A stretch of 64,000 nucleotides of DNA, from positions 2,914,001 through 2,978,000 of the forward strand of contig CM059203.1 in assembly GCA_030323885.1 (NCBI GenBank). Direction: 5' to 3'. Both the position numbers and the translations under genes were made by a program. Position 1 is the first letter of the stretch, and each line of letters begins with the position of its first letter. Source of the DNA: Branchipolynoe longqiensis. Its lineage: Eukaryota; Annelida; Polychaeta; Phyllodocida; Polynoidae. Below the pieces are notes generated by a model. The model was not told the origin of the DNA and made no database searches. It was given only the letters and a program-made list of their open reading frames with translations. Positions 10,076-21,379 of the stretch are shown one piece after another.

Positions 10076-10412
10076 ACGATAGCAGTCAGAGGTTTTCCTG
10101 GCTTGAATCTCTGGGGTTCTGGAAGGTTCTGTGCAACACGGTTAGAGCGACTTGGTGCACAGTTGTCTGTTGGGACAGGTAAGCGAAGCTAGCCGGTCAG
10201 CTGGTCCTTCCTGTCCCACTACCGGTTGGTCACTTCTGCCAAAATTTTCTTTATAAATAAAGAGATTGGGGTCTTAGAGGCCAGCCAGAGGATAGTACTC
10301 ACTCCAAACTGTATTTGTGTCTTCTCGTTAATTATTATTACTACCATAGCGCAGATAATCTAAATAATCATGAAATGAGAAACGGCTGGAAGAACACTGC
10401 TTCGGCGCTGAC
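10076..10412. other. unassigned sequence
   Basis: No family, exon or motif recognised. Confidence 0.45.
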
Positions 10413-10716
10413 AAAAGATTTATACTGCCTATCATGGATAAGTCTGAATAGGCTTGTTTTCACCATTAGACAGTTTGTCGATAGAAAGCCTGAGCCTACA
10501 CTTTTACCGACCCAAAGGATTGTTAACCTCCCGCACCATATATATATGGAATGAGAGCAACCGGCCTTTGATGATGCTGTAAGTTATACACAGTGGTGGA
10601 AATCTAAATTGGCAGAGATGGGGGGCATGGGGAATCGAACCATCAACCTTCAGATTAGGAGTCCGATCTGGAAAAAAGTGAGACACTCTAACCAATCCGC
10701 CACAGAGAACACCACA
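10413..10716 (-). repeat. SINE E with T-rich insertion in the head
   Basis: Complete in minus orientation. The head has an extra segment containing TTTTTT (AAAAAA in the given strand, near 10671) between the A-box-like and B-box-like parts. Confidence 0.85.
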
Positions 10717-10738
10717 TTACGATGCTGATAATTTGTTC

Positions 10739-10797
10739 TTTCTTTTTTAGAAAAAAGGTCTGACACTCTACCCACTCTGCCACAGAGCACACCACTT
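10739..10797 (-). repeat. SINE E head fragment
   Basis: Only the first part of a SINE E head is present ('ctctgccacagagcac' in the given strand), again with the T-rich insertion. Confidence 0.6.
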
Positions 10798-11260
10798 ATT
10801 AAGCAGAATAAACATATTTACCCGCCCCCTCCACCAATATATTAAATCTATATATTATGGCAAAATGTTAAACCATCGGATCAATGAAACTTCAAACACT
10901 ACTAAGCAATAGAACCTTTACCCAAATAATTTAATAATCTTTATTAGATTGATACTAACTGATAATTTAATATGAAATCATACTAAGAGCTCGAAAAAAA
11001 AGATTAATAAAGTGAAGTCGGTTAAGTTATTATAACATTTCACAGATAGCATTCTCGATAGTTTTAACGGGAATTTCCATCTGCGCATTGGCCCGCCTAA
11101 TTCTGTGCTGAGTGGCGCCCCCTGGAGGGATATACGCACCAGAGGATAGAACATGTCCACTGCACATGCCCCGCGGCCATCTTAGGGCCGGCAACACTAA
11201 CAAATCACAGGCCACAAATCCACACTGTACCTAACAAACACTAATAAAAACACACTTTAT
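10798..11260. other. unassigned sequence
   Basis: The minus strand holds AAGATGGCCGC near 11175, which fits the YY1 consensus. No exon could be supported. Confidence 0.4.
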
Positions 11261-12248
11261 TTGTGTGTGTTTGTGCATGTGTGTGTTTGTGCATGTGGTT
11301 GTGTGTGTGTTTGTGCATGCGGTTGTGTGTGCGGTTGTGTGTGTATGTGTGTGTTTGTGCATGCGGTTGTGTGTGCAGTTGTGTGTGTCTGTCTGTGTTT
11401 GTGCATGTGTGTGTGTATGTGGTTGTGTGTGTCTGTGTGTGTTTGTGCATGCTGTTGTGTGTGTTTGTGCATGCGGTTGTGTGAGTGTGTGTGTGGTTGT
11501 GTGTGCGTTGTGTGGTGTTGTGTGGTTTTGTGTGCGCATGCGGTTGTGTGTGCGTGTGTGTGTGTATGGTGGGTGCATGCGGTGTGTGTGTGCAGTTGTG
11601 TGTGTCTGTCTGTGTTTGTGCATGTGTGTGTGTGTGGTTGTGTGTGTCTGTGTGTGTTTGTGCATGCTGTTGTGTGTGTTTGTGCATGCGGTTGTGTGAG
11701 TGTGTGTGTGTGGTTGTGTGTGCGCATGCAGTTGTGTGTGCGGTTGTGTGTGTGTATGTGTGTGTTTGTGCATGCGGTTGTGTGTGCAGTTGTGTGTGTC
11801 TGTCTGTGTTTGTGCATGTGTGTGTATGTGGTTGTGTGTGTCTGTGTGTTTGTGCATGCGGTTGTGTGTGTGTTTGTGCATGTGGTTGTGTGAGTGTGTG
11901 TGTGGTTGTGTGTGCGCATGCAGTTGTGTGTGCGGTTGTGTGTGTGTATGTGTGTGTTTGTGCATGCGTTGTGTGTGCAGTTGTGTGTGTCTGTCTGTGT
12001 TTGTGCATGTGTGTGTGTATGTGGTTGTGTGTGTCTGTGTGTGTTTGTGCATTGCGTGTGTATAGTGTGTGTGTGTGTTTGTGTGCGTGTGTGCGGTTGT
12101 GTGTGTATGTGTGTGTTTGTGCATGCGGTTGTGTGTGCAGTTGTGTGTGTCTGTCTGTGTTTGTGCATGTGTGTGTGTATGTGGTTGTGTGTGTCTGTGC
12201 GTGTTTGTGCATGCTGTTGTGTGTGTGCGCATGCGGTTGTGTGTGCAC
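11261..12248. repeat. TG-rich minisatellite with about 195-bp higher-order period
   Basis: Nearly pure G/T strand built of TGTG blocks punctuated by TGCATGCGGTTG and CTGTCTGTG. The word 'cagttgtgtgtgtctgtctg' recurs at about 11376, 11591, 11786, 11979 and 12137, giving spacings of 215, 195, 193 and 158. All six frames stay open for hundreds of codons because stops are almost excluded by composition. None is a gene. Confidence 0.9.
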
Positions 12249-12283
12249 AAGCCTTTAGTATTTCCATGTCGTTAGGGGGGGGG

Positions 12284-12775
12284 GGGTGATGAAAATGGGA
12301 AATCTTGCTCCGAGAGCGCGATCCGAACCCACATCTCTTTGCATTCCGGGCCAGTGTGCTAACCATTACACCACCTAGGCTCCCTGATATTACCACACTA
12401 CCCATGCCTACCTGTCTCTATACGGCTCCTTGCCTGAGATATCAGAACAGACTACTACACTCGTCTCCCTGGAATTGTAAGTCTTTTAATGCTTACAATT
12501 AAATACATACCAACAATGCATACACAGGGTATGTTGAACAACTATACAGTGCGTAGCTTGTACAGGATCATGGTCATGGCAACCAGTGTCATGGGGGGGT
12601 GGGGTGGGGGGTGATGAAAATGGGAAATATTGCTCCTAGACTGGGACTCGAACCCACATTTCTTTGCATTCCTGGCCAGTGTGCTAACCATTACACCACC
12701 TAGGCTCCCATATGTCACCACACTACCCACGCCTACCTGTCTATGCGGCTCCTTGCCTGAAGTCAGTGCAAACCA
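12284..12775 (-). repeat. SINE D tandem array, minus orientation
   Basis: One complete unit plus a second head. The complement of 12284-12492 and of 12596-12775 each contain the tRNA-like GGTGGTGTAATGGTTAGCAC and GGGTTCGAG motifs. Confidence 0.8.
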
Positions 12776-13475
12776 ATACATGCATATATATATATATTTA
12801 TATAAATGTCATGCATAAGAATTATGCGCATATAAAGGCGCAGAAGGGAAGATTCCCTATGTTGATCACCCATATGTTGTGTACTACTTCATGGGTGACC
12901 CCTTTTCACTGTTGGGACAGGTGGTGCTAACACCCCCAACCCCTACAAGTACCGCGAATACTGTCACTGGAATTTGTGTGGGCTGCACACCCTATATTTG
13001 GGATGATATGACATATCTCACGGAATACAGATTCCCTCCAACATAAAGAGTTTTATGTTTGTTAGTTTTTTGTTCAGTCAGGGCAGGGCTGCTGGTTGTG
13101 GTATAGTGGTGGTGGTAGGGGAGTATATTTTGGATATTTAACTGAGCCCAACCTGAAAACATTTTGATCAGACCGGATAACTAGGAGGGGGAGCGACAGA
13201 TACAGGGACAGGCGAAAGACAGGGACAACGAGAGAAGGGAGAGAGGTGAGAGATGGTGAAAATGCAATGTGCACATTTATGCTTAGGTCACAAATACTGC
13301 AGTCGCGTCTGGTGCTGCGGTCTGCGGTGTGCATTGCAGTTTTTGCAAATGTTACGGTGTTGCGGTCTGCGGTTTATCTATTCACAAATCGTATGGTCAC
13401 CACAAGGCACCTCGGGGTTTGTCTTTAACTTAATGCACGTATTGAATATATAAAAATGTAAATTTCTTAATATTG
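12776..13475. other. unassigned, short TA run
   Basis: An (AT)n run lies at 12783-12800. Near 13385 'cgtatggtcaccacaaggca' resembles the palindromic zone at 14150. No exon recognised. Confidence 0.4.
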
Positions 13476-13976
13476 TAGTGGTCTGCACTGACCTCTCAGG
13501 CAAGTAACCACATAGACAGGTAGGCGTGGGGAGTGTGTTGATATCAGGGAGCCTAGGTGGTGTAATGGTTAGCACACTGGCCCGGAATGCAAAGAGATGT
13601 GGGTTCGAGTCCCGCTCTAGGCGCAGTATTTCCCATTTTCATCACCCCCACGACACTGGTTGCCGTGATCAGGATCCTGTACAAGCTTTGCGCTGTATGG
13701 TTGTTGAACCTACCCTGTGTATGTATGTTGTTAGTGCATTGCCTGTATGTATGTAATTGTAAGCATTACAAGACTTACAATTCCAGGGGGACGAGTGTAG
13801 TGGTCTGCAGTGACCTCTCAGGCAAGTAACCACATAGACAGGTAGGCGTGGGGAGTGTGTTGATATCAGGGAGCCTAGGTGGTGTAATGGTTAGCACACT
13901 GGCCCGGAATGCAAAGAGATGTGGGTTCGAGTCCCGCTCTAGGCGCAGTATTTCCCATTTTCATCACCCCCACGAC
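13476..13976 (+). repeat. SINE D dimer inserted as one unit
   Basis: Family description: 'tagtggtctgcactgacctc' starts an 80-nt leader, followed by a tRNA-like part (GGTGGTGTAATGGTTAGCAC, then GGGTTCGAGTCCCGCTCTAG) and a short end 'cattttcatcacccccacga'. A 140-nt linker joins one unit to the next 'tgtagtggtctg'. Period about 320 bp. Here one full period plus a second linkerless unit lie between AATATTG (13469-13475) and AATATTG (13977-13983), a target duplication around the whole dimer. Confidence 0.85.
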
Positions 13977-13983
13977 AATATTG

Positions 13984-14535
13984 ATCACACAAACATGAAT
14001 TTTGTATCATATTGGTATTCATTTTAAGACCTAATAATTGATGTCAACAAAGGTGACAATGAATACAGTGCTGTGTAATTCTTGCAGCCTGCGGGGTTGC
14101 GATTTTCTGAAGTTGAAATAACGCAACACCTTGCGGTGAGCAAAAATCCGTACGGTCACCATATGGTGACCGTAACTCACCGTGCGGTTAATGTATGGTC
14201 TGGCCGATGCGGCGAGTTATGGTCGCCGCACGCACGCCATGACGCATTTGTAACTGAGGCATTAGCAAGACTGGTCCAGGATGGAAGAAACGCTGGGAGA
14301 ATGAGCAATGACCGCGAGCACAAAAAGAGCAATGCTTGGAGAGTGTGTTCCGAGAATGGACGCCTCCATTTCCGGTTTGCCGCGTAGATTTCCAAGCCTT
14401 TGATTGGACAAAATACAGGCAACTTTTTTTGTTTGTTTAAAAATAGGAAGTCATTTAATAAATGCATGCCCTCCCCCCCCCCCCCCGCCTCCCTTTCCCA
14501 CATTCACCAAACAGTGGCCAGTGGAATTCTATTCT
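13984..14535. other. unassigned, contains a perfect palindrome and a C run
   Basis: Holds the palindrome at 14151-14174 and a C tract at 14473-14487. A 101-codon frame at 14082-14387 has no recognisable domain. Confidence 0.4.
14151..14174. other. 24-bp perfect palindrome
   Basis: TACGGTCACCAT is followed immediately by its exact reverse complement. Outside it, GCGGTGAG (about 14133) faces CTCACCG (about 14177), extending the symmetry. Confidence 0.85.
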
Positions 14536-16536
14536 ACCAGGTACCCATGCCTACATTCAGCATACAGCCAGCATCGCGCCATTCTAACCAGGCAACCATG
14601 CCTACATTCAGCATGCAAACCAGTATCACATCATTCTAACCAGGTACCCATACCTACATTCAGCATGCAGCCAGCATCGCGCCATTCTAACCAGGCAACC
14701 ATGCCTAATTCAGCATGCGCAGTATCACATCATTCTAACCAGGTACCCATACCTACATTCAGCATGCAAACCAGTATCGCACCATTCTAACCAGGTACCC
14801 ATACCTACATTCAGCATGCAAACCAGTATCACATCATTCTAACCAGGTACCCATACCTACATTCAGCATGCAAACCAGTATCGCACCATTCTAACCAGGT
14901 ACCCATACCTACATTCAGCATGCAAACCAGTATCACATCATTCTAACCAGGTACCCATACCTACATTCAGCATACAGCCAGCATCGCGCCATTCTAACCA
15001 GGCAACCATGCCTACATTCAGCATGCAAACCAGTATCACATCATTCTAACCAGGTACCCATACCTACATTCAGCATGCAAACCAGTATCGCACCATTCTA
15101 ACCAGGTACCCATACCTACATTCAGCATGCAAACCAGTATCACATCATTCTAACCAGGTACCCATACCTACATTCAGCATGCAGCCAGCATCGCACCATT
15201 TTAACCAGGTACCCATACCTACATTCAGCATGCAGCCAGTATCGTGCCATTCTAACCAGGTACCCATACCTACATTCAGCATGCAAACCAGTATCACATC
15301 ATTCTAACCAGGTACCCATACCTACATTCAGCATGCAGCCAGCATCGCGCCATTATAACCAGGTACCCATACCTACATTCAGCATGCAGCCAGTATCGCG
15401 CCATTCTAACCAGGCAACCATGCCTACATTCAGCATGCAAACCAGTATCACATCATTCTAACCAGGTACCCATACCTACATTCAGCATGCAAACCAGTAT
15501 AGCACCATTCTAACCAGGTACCCATACCTACATTCAGCATGCAAACCAGTATCACATCATTCTAACCAGGTACCCATACCTACATTCAGCATGCAGCCAG
15601 CATCGCGCCATTATAACCAGGTACCCATGCCTACATTCAGCACGCAGCCAGTATCGTGCCATTCTAACCAGGTACCCATACCTACCTACATCATACAGCC
15701 AATATCGGTCACTTTTAACCATGTACCCATGTCTACAATCAGAACACTGTAAGTATTCTGTCACGATAAATGGGTTCCCATACCTACATTCAGCACACAG
15801 CCAGTATCGCGCCATTATAACCAGGTACCCATGCCTACATTCAACACGCAGACAGTATCGCACCATTCTAACCGGGTACCCATACCTACATTCAGCACGC
15901 CACCAGTACCGTGCCATTCTAATCAGGTACCCATACCTACCTACATCATACAGCCAATATCAGTCACTTTTAACCATGTACCCATGTCTACAATCAGAAC
16001 ACAGTCAGTATTGTGTCACGATAAACGGGTACCCATACCTACATTCAGCATGCAGCCAGCATCGCGACATTATAACCAGGTACCCATGCCTACATCCAGC
16101 ATGCAGCCAGTATCGTGCCATTATAACCAAGTATCCATGCCTACATCCAGCATGCAGCCAGTATCGTGCCATTATAACCAGGCACCCATGCCTACATTCA
16201 GCACGCAGCCAGTATCGTGCCATTCTAACCAGGTACCCATGCCTACATTCAGCATGCAGCCAGTATCGCGCCATTCTAACCAGGTACCCAGGCCTACATT
16301 CAGCACGCAGCCAGTATCGTGCCATTCTAATCAGGTACCCATACCTATATTCAGATTGCAGCCAGTATCGCACCATTATAACCGGGTGCCCATGCCTACA
16401 TTCAGCATGCAACCAGTATCGTGCCATTCTAATCAGATACCCATGCCTACATTCAGCATGCAGCCAGTATTGCGCTATTAATATTATAACCAGGTACCAG
16501 TGCCCACATTCAGCACACAACTGCCAGTATTATCCT
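14536..16536. repeat. 51/52-bp minisatellite, about 38 units
   Basis: The unit reads 'accaggtacccatacctaca' then 'ttcagcatgcagccagtatc' then 'gcgccattcta'. Variants with 'gcaaacc' are 52 bp and those with 'gcagcc' 51 bp. The right half is mostly 51 bp, so frames persist and translate as a 17-residue repeat (for example YPCLHSACSQYRAILTR) over 312 codons at 15721-16659; other frames and the other strand are also open. I read this as a by-product of a period divisible by three, not as a gene. The array resumes for one unit after element Q (17291-17335). Confidence 0.9.
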
Positions 16537-17297
16537 ATAGACCACATCACGGTTCCGACTGTGCATGAGCTGAAAACGGGGCCGGGAGCAAAGCAAAGGC
16601 GTACGGCCATTGAGTTTGCCGATACGCGTAGAGCAAAACTGGCATTTTATTCAAAATAAATAGAAATACATAACAATTTGGCACAAACATGGGCGGAAGG
16701 ATGCAATATAATAATATAATGAATATGTTTAAGATACAACTCTCCATAATTAAGCATTTTGAGCTAAGAAAAATACAATTTCAGTCACTTTAGAGGCTGA
16801 TGTTTACATCACCACTGATTAGTCAGAAGTAATTCTTGTTCTAAATATTAAAATGTCAAATGTGTCAACAAAAACTTGTTTCAAAGTAATATATAACCAA
16901 TATCTGATTAACTTTACTCATTTTCTATTTCTACATATGTCATTAACGATAGAATATAAATAAAAACATGAATAAAATAAATAAAACTGACTCTGGCTAT
17001 GGCTCTAATGCTAATCTGAGTGCCTAGATTTGTCTAAATCTAAATACACATGGCATAAGATGTGCTGATTATATTGATGTAAATGCAATGCTGGATAAAA
17101 GATTAATATCTTAAATTATCATATATATTTTTTTAGTTGGCATTCTATGTTTCAAAAAAGAGCTGAGATGAGCTGAAACTAGCACATTTCATAGCCGCAC
17201 CCAGTGTATTTGCATGTGCCATGTGCTTCTCGCAGCTTTCTTTTGCTCTGATGCATCCCACAATGCACCGCGCCGCTGGAACCGTGATGTAGTCTAT
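16537..17297. mobile_element. inverted-repeat element Q, copy 2, inside the minisatellite
   Basis: The left end ATAGACCACATCACGGTTCC faces GGAACCGTGATGTAGTCTAT. Minisatellite sequence continues on both sides. The minus strand at 16747-16547 encodes a peptide similar to that at 6453-6650 of copy 1 (shared ILNIFIILL and YRQTQWPY segments). The similarity is no stronger than that of the DNA, so coding is doubtful. Confidence 0.75.
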
Positions 17298-17335
17298 TCT
17301 AACCGGGTACCCATACCCACCCTGCATACAGAAAC

Positions 17336-17927
17336 AATGCAGGGAATCCCCACCACCCCCTCACTCCCAGCCCCACTCGCTCGAAACTAGGTCAGAACTG
17401 TAGCAACTCTCACGCTGTGCCGTCACGTGATCCCAACGATCGGGTTGCTAGGGGCTCCGGTAACCTAGCAACGGTAAACACGGGCAACGCCACCCGGGCT
17501 TGCCCCCCAACCGAGCCGGGTCGGCGCCACACCCCGGGCGTGGGTCACGTGGGGTGTCACGTGGGGTCCATGTGGCATGATTGACATGTATAGGGATGAC
17601 ATGTAGCTGACATGATAGTGGGTGGAGGGTGGGGGTGCGGGTTGGGGGAGTAGAGGAGGAGGAGGGGGGGGGGGCTTTCGCCTGAGGCAGTTGTGGAGGA
17701 GCGGGTTGGGATGGGATGATGGTTGCTGAAAATGCCTCCAGGCACAACACAGGGGGTAAAGAGCCCGCCTCAGGGCATCGGCTTGTACAAACTTCACCGA
17801 AGAGTCTATTGCCCGAATACTTCTGTTTCTGCGAGTAATGGGCATGCAGCCTGGCTGCCAAGCCACAATCTCATATACGAGACGCAACCACTCTGATCAC
17901 ACATATATGAGCCTGCTCCAGTCAGGT
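17336..17927. other. CpG-richer unique segment, possible promoter zone
   Basis: The first part (17400-17560) is CpG-dense and carries CACGTG and X-box motifs. The middle (17640-17690) is GGA-rich. Open frames cross 17690-17890 on both strands without any recognisable domain. Confidence 0.4.
17424..17472. promoter_or_regulatory. E-box plus RFX X-box cluster (candidate)
   Basis: CACGTG (17424-17429) is followed by GTTGCTAGG (17444-17452, an inverted half site) and GTAACCTAGCAAC (17460-17472), which fits the RFX X-box consensus GTNRCC(N)RGYAAC. Further GTCACGTGGGG words follow near 17545-17575. RFX sites are typical of ciliary gene promoters. No adjacent exon was identified. Confidence 0.35.
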
Positions 17928-18612
17928 TGTTGTGGTTTTATGTCCTAGCAACATCTACCGTCATATCAGGATGGGTACCAACTTATGACAGTGCACACTC
18001 AGGGCGACACCATACTAGATGGCCGAATGAGTTGAGCGTCCGTCTCCTGTTTTGGGAGATCGCGGGATCCGAACACATGGGTTTGTGGGTTCGAACCCTG
18101 GTCGAGTCAAACCAATGACAAAAAAATCAATACTTGTTGCTTCCTAGCCAGGCGCTCAGCATTATTAGGATAGGGCAAGGACTGGTTGGCTCAGTGTCAG
18201 GATAATGTGTCTGAGTGGGATATCAGGTCATGGTGCTGGTGGCCTGGTCTCCCAGTGGGGCAGCACTATAAAGTTGCCATGCGTGCGCACTGTCACAAGT
18301 TTGGTACCCGTTCTGATATGACCTTAGATGTTGCTAGGACATAAAACAACAACAAACAAACACTCATGGGGACTTCATAAGTGCTTCCCCACTGGGAGAC
18401 CAGGCCGCAAGCCCATGACCTGATTTCCCAGTCACATTATCCTGATACTGAACTAACCAGTTCTTGCCCTATCCTAGTAATATTGAGCAGCAGGCTAGGT
18501 AGTGACATGCATCAATTTTGTAAGCCATTGGTTTGACTCAACTGGGAATTCAACTCTTGACCTTCCGCACAGGAAGCCTGCACTCTACTGATTAGGCCAC
18601 CTCATCCAGTAC
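17928..18612 (-). repeat. SINE F (head 2), split by another SINE F
   Basis: The host copy occupies 17928-18008 and 18360-18612. Its minus-strand head 2 reads GGTGGCCTAATCAGTAGAGT. The insert is described in the next entry. Confidence 0.85.
18009..18359 (+). repeat. SINE F full copy (head 1), nested
   Basis: Family description: head type 1 (GATGGCCGAATGAGTTGAGC, then GTGGGTTCGAACCCTGGTCG), body 'gtcaaaccaatgac' through 'ggatagggcaaggactggtt', 'cagcactataaagttgccat' and 'gatatgaccttagatgttgc', and the end 'aggacataaaacaacaacaa'. About 350 bp. A near 14-bp target duplication flanks it (17995-18008 ACACTCAGGGCGAC, 18360-18373 ACACTCATGGGGAC). Confidence 0.85.
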
Positions 18613-18796
18613 TCCAGTCGGAAGAATCTCATGGATACAATTATCACTTTTATATGTTTTCAAAATAATATGGAAAGTGATTTCTACCTTAAATTGAAAC
18701 TATTGGAATTTTCATGATGTATAATCTATTATGCTAATATTATTTAGGCTGCAGTGTTACGTACCCCAGCACTCCCTGTTTTGTTCTACGTTGTTC
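18613..18796. other. unassigned short stretch
   Basis: Nothing recognised. Confidence 0.4.
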
Positions 18797-19117
18797 CTAT
18801 GTGTTCTCTGTGGCAGAGTGGTTTAGAGTGTCTGACTTTTTTTCTAGGTCGGACTCCTAATCTGAAGGTCGGCGGTTCGATTCCCCGTGCCCCCACCTAT
18901 GCCAATTTGGATTTCCACCGCTGTGTATAACTTACAGCGTCATCAAAGGCTGGTTGCTCTCATACCATATCTATATGGTGGGGGAGGTTAAAAATCCCTT
19001 GGTTCAGTAAAAGTGTAGGCTCGGGCTTTCTATCGACAAACTGTCTAATGGTGAAAACAAGTCTATTCAGACTTATCCATGATAGGCAGTATAAATCTTC
19101 AAGAAAAAAAAAAATCT
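18797..19117 (+). repeat. SINE E with T-rich insertion in the head
   Basis: Complete. Between GTGGTTTAGAGTG and CGGACTCCTAATC it carries 'tctgactttttttctaggt', a T7 run inside the promoter-like head. Confidence 0.85.
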
Positions 19118-19179
19118 ATTGGTAGTTCTCTACCTTTGCTATTGTGCTGGTTTAGTAACTGCTGAGGGACCATCTTTAG

Positions 19180-19430
19180 GTTTTATGTCCTAGCAACATC
19201 TAAGGGTCAGCGGAACTGAGTTGTTGTGAATTGATTTAAATTGATTGGGGTTTTACATTGTAGCAACACCTGAGGTCATATCGGTAAAGTTACCGTCTAT
19301 TCAGAGTGCGCACTCATCATTGCTTTACAGTGCTGCTCCAAGTGGGATGCCATCCCATGCCATGCCCTGATATCCCACACAGCCACATTATCCTGATACT
19401 AACTCAACCATTCCTCGCCTTATGAAAAAA
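19180..19430 (-). repeat. diverged SINE F pieces
   Basis: 'ttatgtcctagcaacatcta' (19184) and a second, strongly diverged body from 'ttacattgtagcaacacctg' to 'cctgatactaactcaacca'. Confidence 0.65.
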
Positions 19431-19705
19431 AGCTTCAATGGCAATATGATGGACCGGGTTCTGTCCTCATATCGAGTATCTACAGGTTGAATGACCCCGC
19501 ATAGTTATTTCAGTCCTCAGGGACATTCTCTGGTTTATTAGCGCCAAGGTGCGCGAGTGGAATTAGCCGACAACTGCACAGCCGGATAACGTGTAACCTC
19601 CATTTGGGGGTGGTCACTAGCAAGGCATGGAACAGTCCACCATCGGAACTACCCTGCTAACATGCTGCCACCTGCTGGTCCTTTTGACGCGACAAGGGTC
19701 AGCGT

Positions 19706-20045
19706 ACCAGACGGGATGGCCGAATGAGTTGAGCGTCCGTCTCCTGTTTTGGGAGATCAAGGGATCCAAACCCATGGGTTTGTGTGTTTGAACCCTGGTC
19801 GAGTCAAACCGATGACTTAAAAATTGATACTTGTTGCTTCCTAGCCAGGCGCTCGGCATTATTAGGATGGGGCAAGGACTGGATGGCTCAGTGTCCAGAT
19901 AATGTGACTGAGTGGGGTATCAGGTCATGGTGCTGGTGGCCTGGTCTCCCAGTGGGGCAGCACTATAAAGTCACCATGAGTGCGCACTGTCACAAGTTGG
20001 TACCTGTCCTGATTTGACCTTAGATGTTGCCATGACATAAAACTC
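19706..20045 (+). repeat. SINE F full copy (head 1)
   Basis: Starts 'cagacgggatggccgaatga' and ends 'catgacataaaactccaaca'. All body landmarks are in order. It reads open for 77 codons by chance. Confidence 0.85.
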
Positions 20046-20179
20046 CAACAACAAACCGACCACCAGTTGGTAGTAGGACTAATATGTGACTACCACAGTA
20101 ATATAGCTAATCAGAGTAAGGTAGTATCTCTCCATTGTGCAATAATGATAATTGATTCCTCAGTTTGTATATATATATA

Positions 20180-20439
20180 TATGAGCCTGTCTCAAAAGGT
20201 GATAACTCTTTTTTTGTTTCTCCATTGTAACGATTGAAACAAAACAGCACAGAAATGGTTACACTTAAAACACAAGGACATTTGCTTCAAATCAATATAT
20301 ATTCTATTGGGATTATGAAACACCATGTAAAAAACAAATCAGTTTATCCTGAGCAAATGCATCAGCAGATAGTATGTTGATCGTTACAATGGACAACATT
20401 TTGTCCCATATTGCTTAGCACCTTTTGAGACCGTCTCAT
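20180..20439. mobile_element. MITE with GTCTCAAAAGGTG ends
   Basis: ATGAGCCTGTCTCAAAAGGTG-like left end faces CACCTTTTGAGACCGTCTCAT. Further in, 'ttgtaacgat' faces 'atcgttacaatgga'. The target duplication is obscured by a neighbouring (TA)n run. Confidence 0.7.
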
Positions 20440-21379
20440 TGTAAAATTGTCCGATATATGAGATATGGGCTATGGAGAACTCTGCTATAATAAATTGCAA
20501 CTTGTCTATAAAATGGTAAATGGTATGTAAAACCAAAGGCATATAAGGTATATGTGGAGTTGGTGATCCATTACTAATTGAGGATAGAAATTGTATATCA
20601 ATATAGATAGTGAGAGAGGGTCACTTCTTGACCTGAGAGAGGGTCACTTCTTGACATGTGGGACAGTCTTTGGGAAGTCGCCTCACATACCCCCTCCCCT
20701 CCAAGTGTTATTTATGGATCACTGCACCAGACACAACAGGGCACTGTAGCCAGATCTAACCATGCCTTGGTTACAAGGATATTGAACCCTCATTGGTGGA
20801 TAGAGGAATGCCTGTTAGTGATTGGAAGACTGGATCATGTGATCACCACCATCTTGTTTCTTGAAACTATATATACAATAAATGAGAGAGTCTCACTCTC
20901 CTACCTTTCACTCTTTATCTACTTTCCTTCCTTGCCTGTAGTGATTTCTTATTAGCCTATCTACACCACTCAAACCGCCAGCCGTCGACTTTACATCATG
21001 GTAAATGGGGCTACCGATATTTATTCATAATGATTTAGCCAAAAAACACTCCCTATGTCATACACCACTTCTCTAACACCCTGTCCCCCAACTCACCAGT
21101 CCCCCATCTCAACCCACTTTACATGTCAGTCTCATCATACCAACATTAACTTTAACGAATATATTTATTTAAAATATGACTACAAAATTAAATCTTGTTA
21201 GATTTCTACGACTGGAAGACTAAGGCTAATAGTACAGCCTTGAAAAAATAATGTTCTTAAGAATAAAAAGTGTTTAGATTTTTTTTAAATAAGGGAATAG
21301 TGGATTTGAATTGGGTGTTCGATCTCTAAACTGTGGTGTACTTTGTAGTCACTGCGTAGTGTCTGTTTACATGACACCC
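20440..21379. other. unassigned sequence
   Basis: A 15-bp word 'gggtcacttcttgac' is tandemly repeated (20618-20659). 'tatatatacaataaatgaga' near 20867 resembles a TATA or poly(A) region. No exon could be supported. Confidence 0.4.

Noticed and set aside
11231..12405. 339-382-codon His/Thr-rich frames and Cys/Val-rich frames
   Set aside because: All six frames of a TG/CA array are open; no start context, no domain, flanks are SINE D.
17690..17890. Overlapping open frames on both strands as exons
   Set aside because: About 55-65 codons without recognisable domain; possible splice sites are weak. Left as unassigned.
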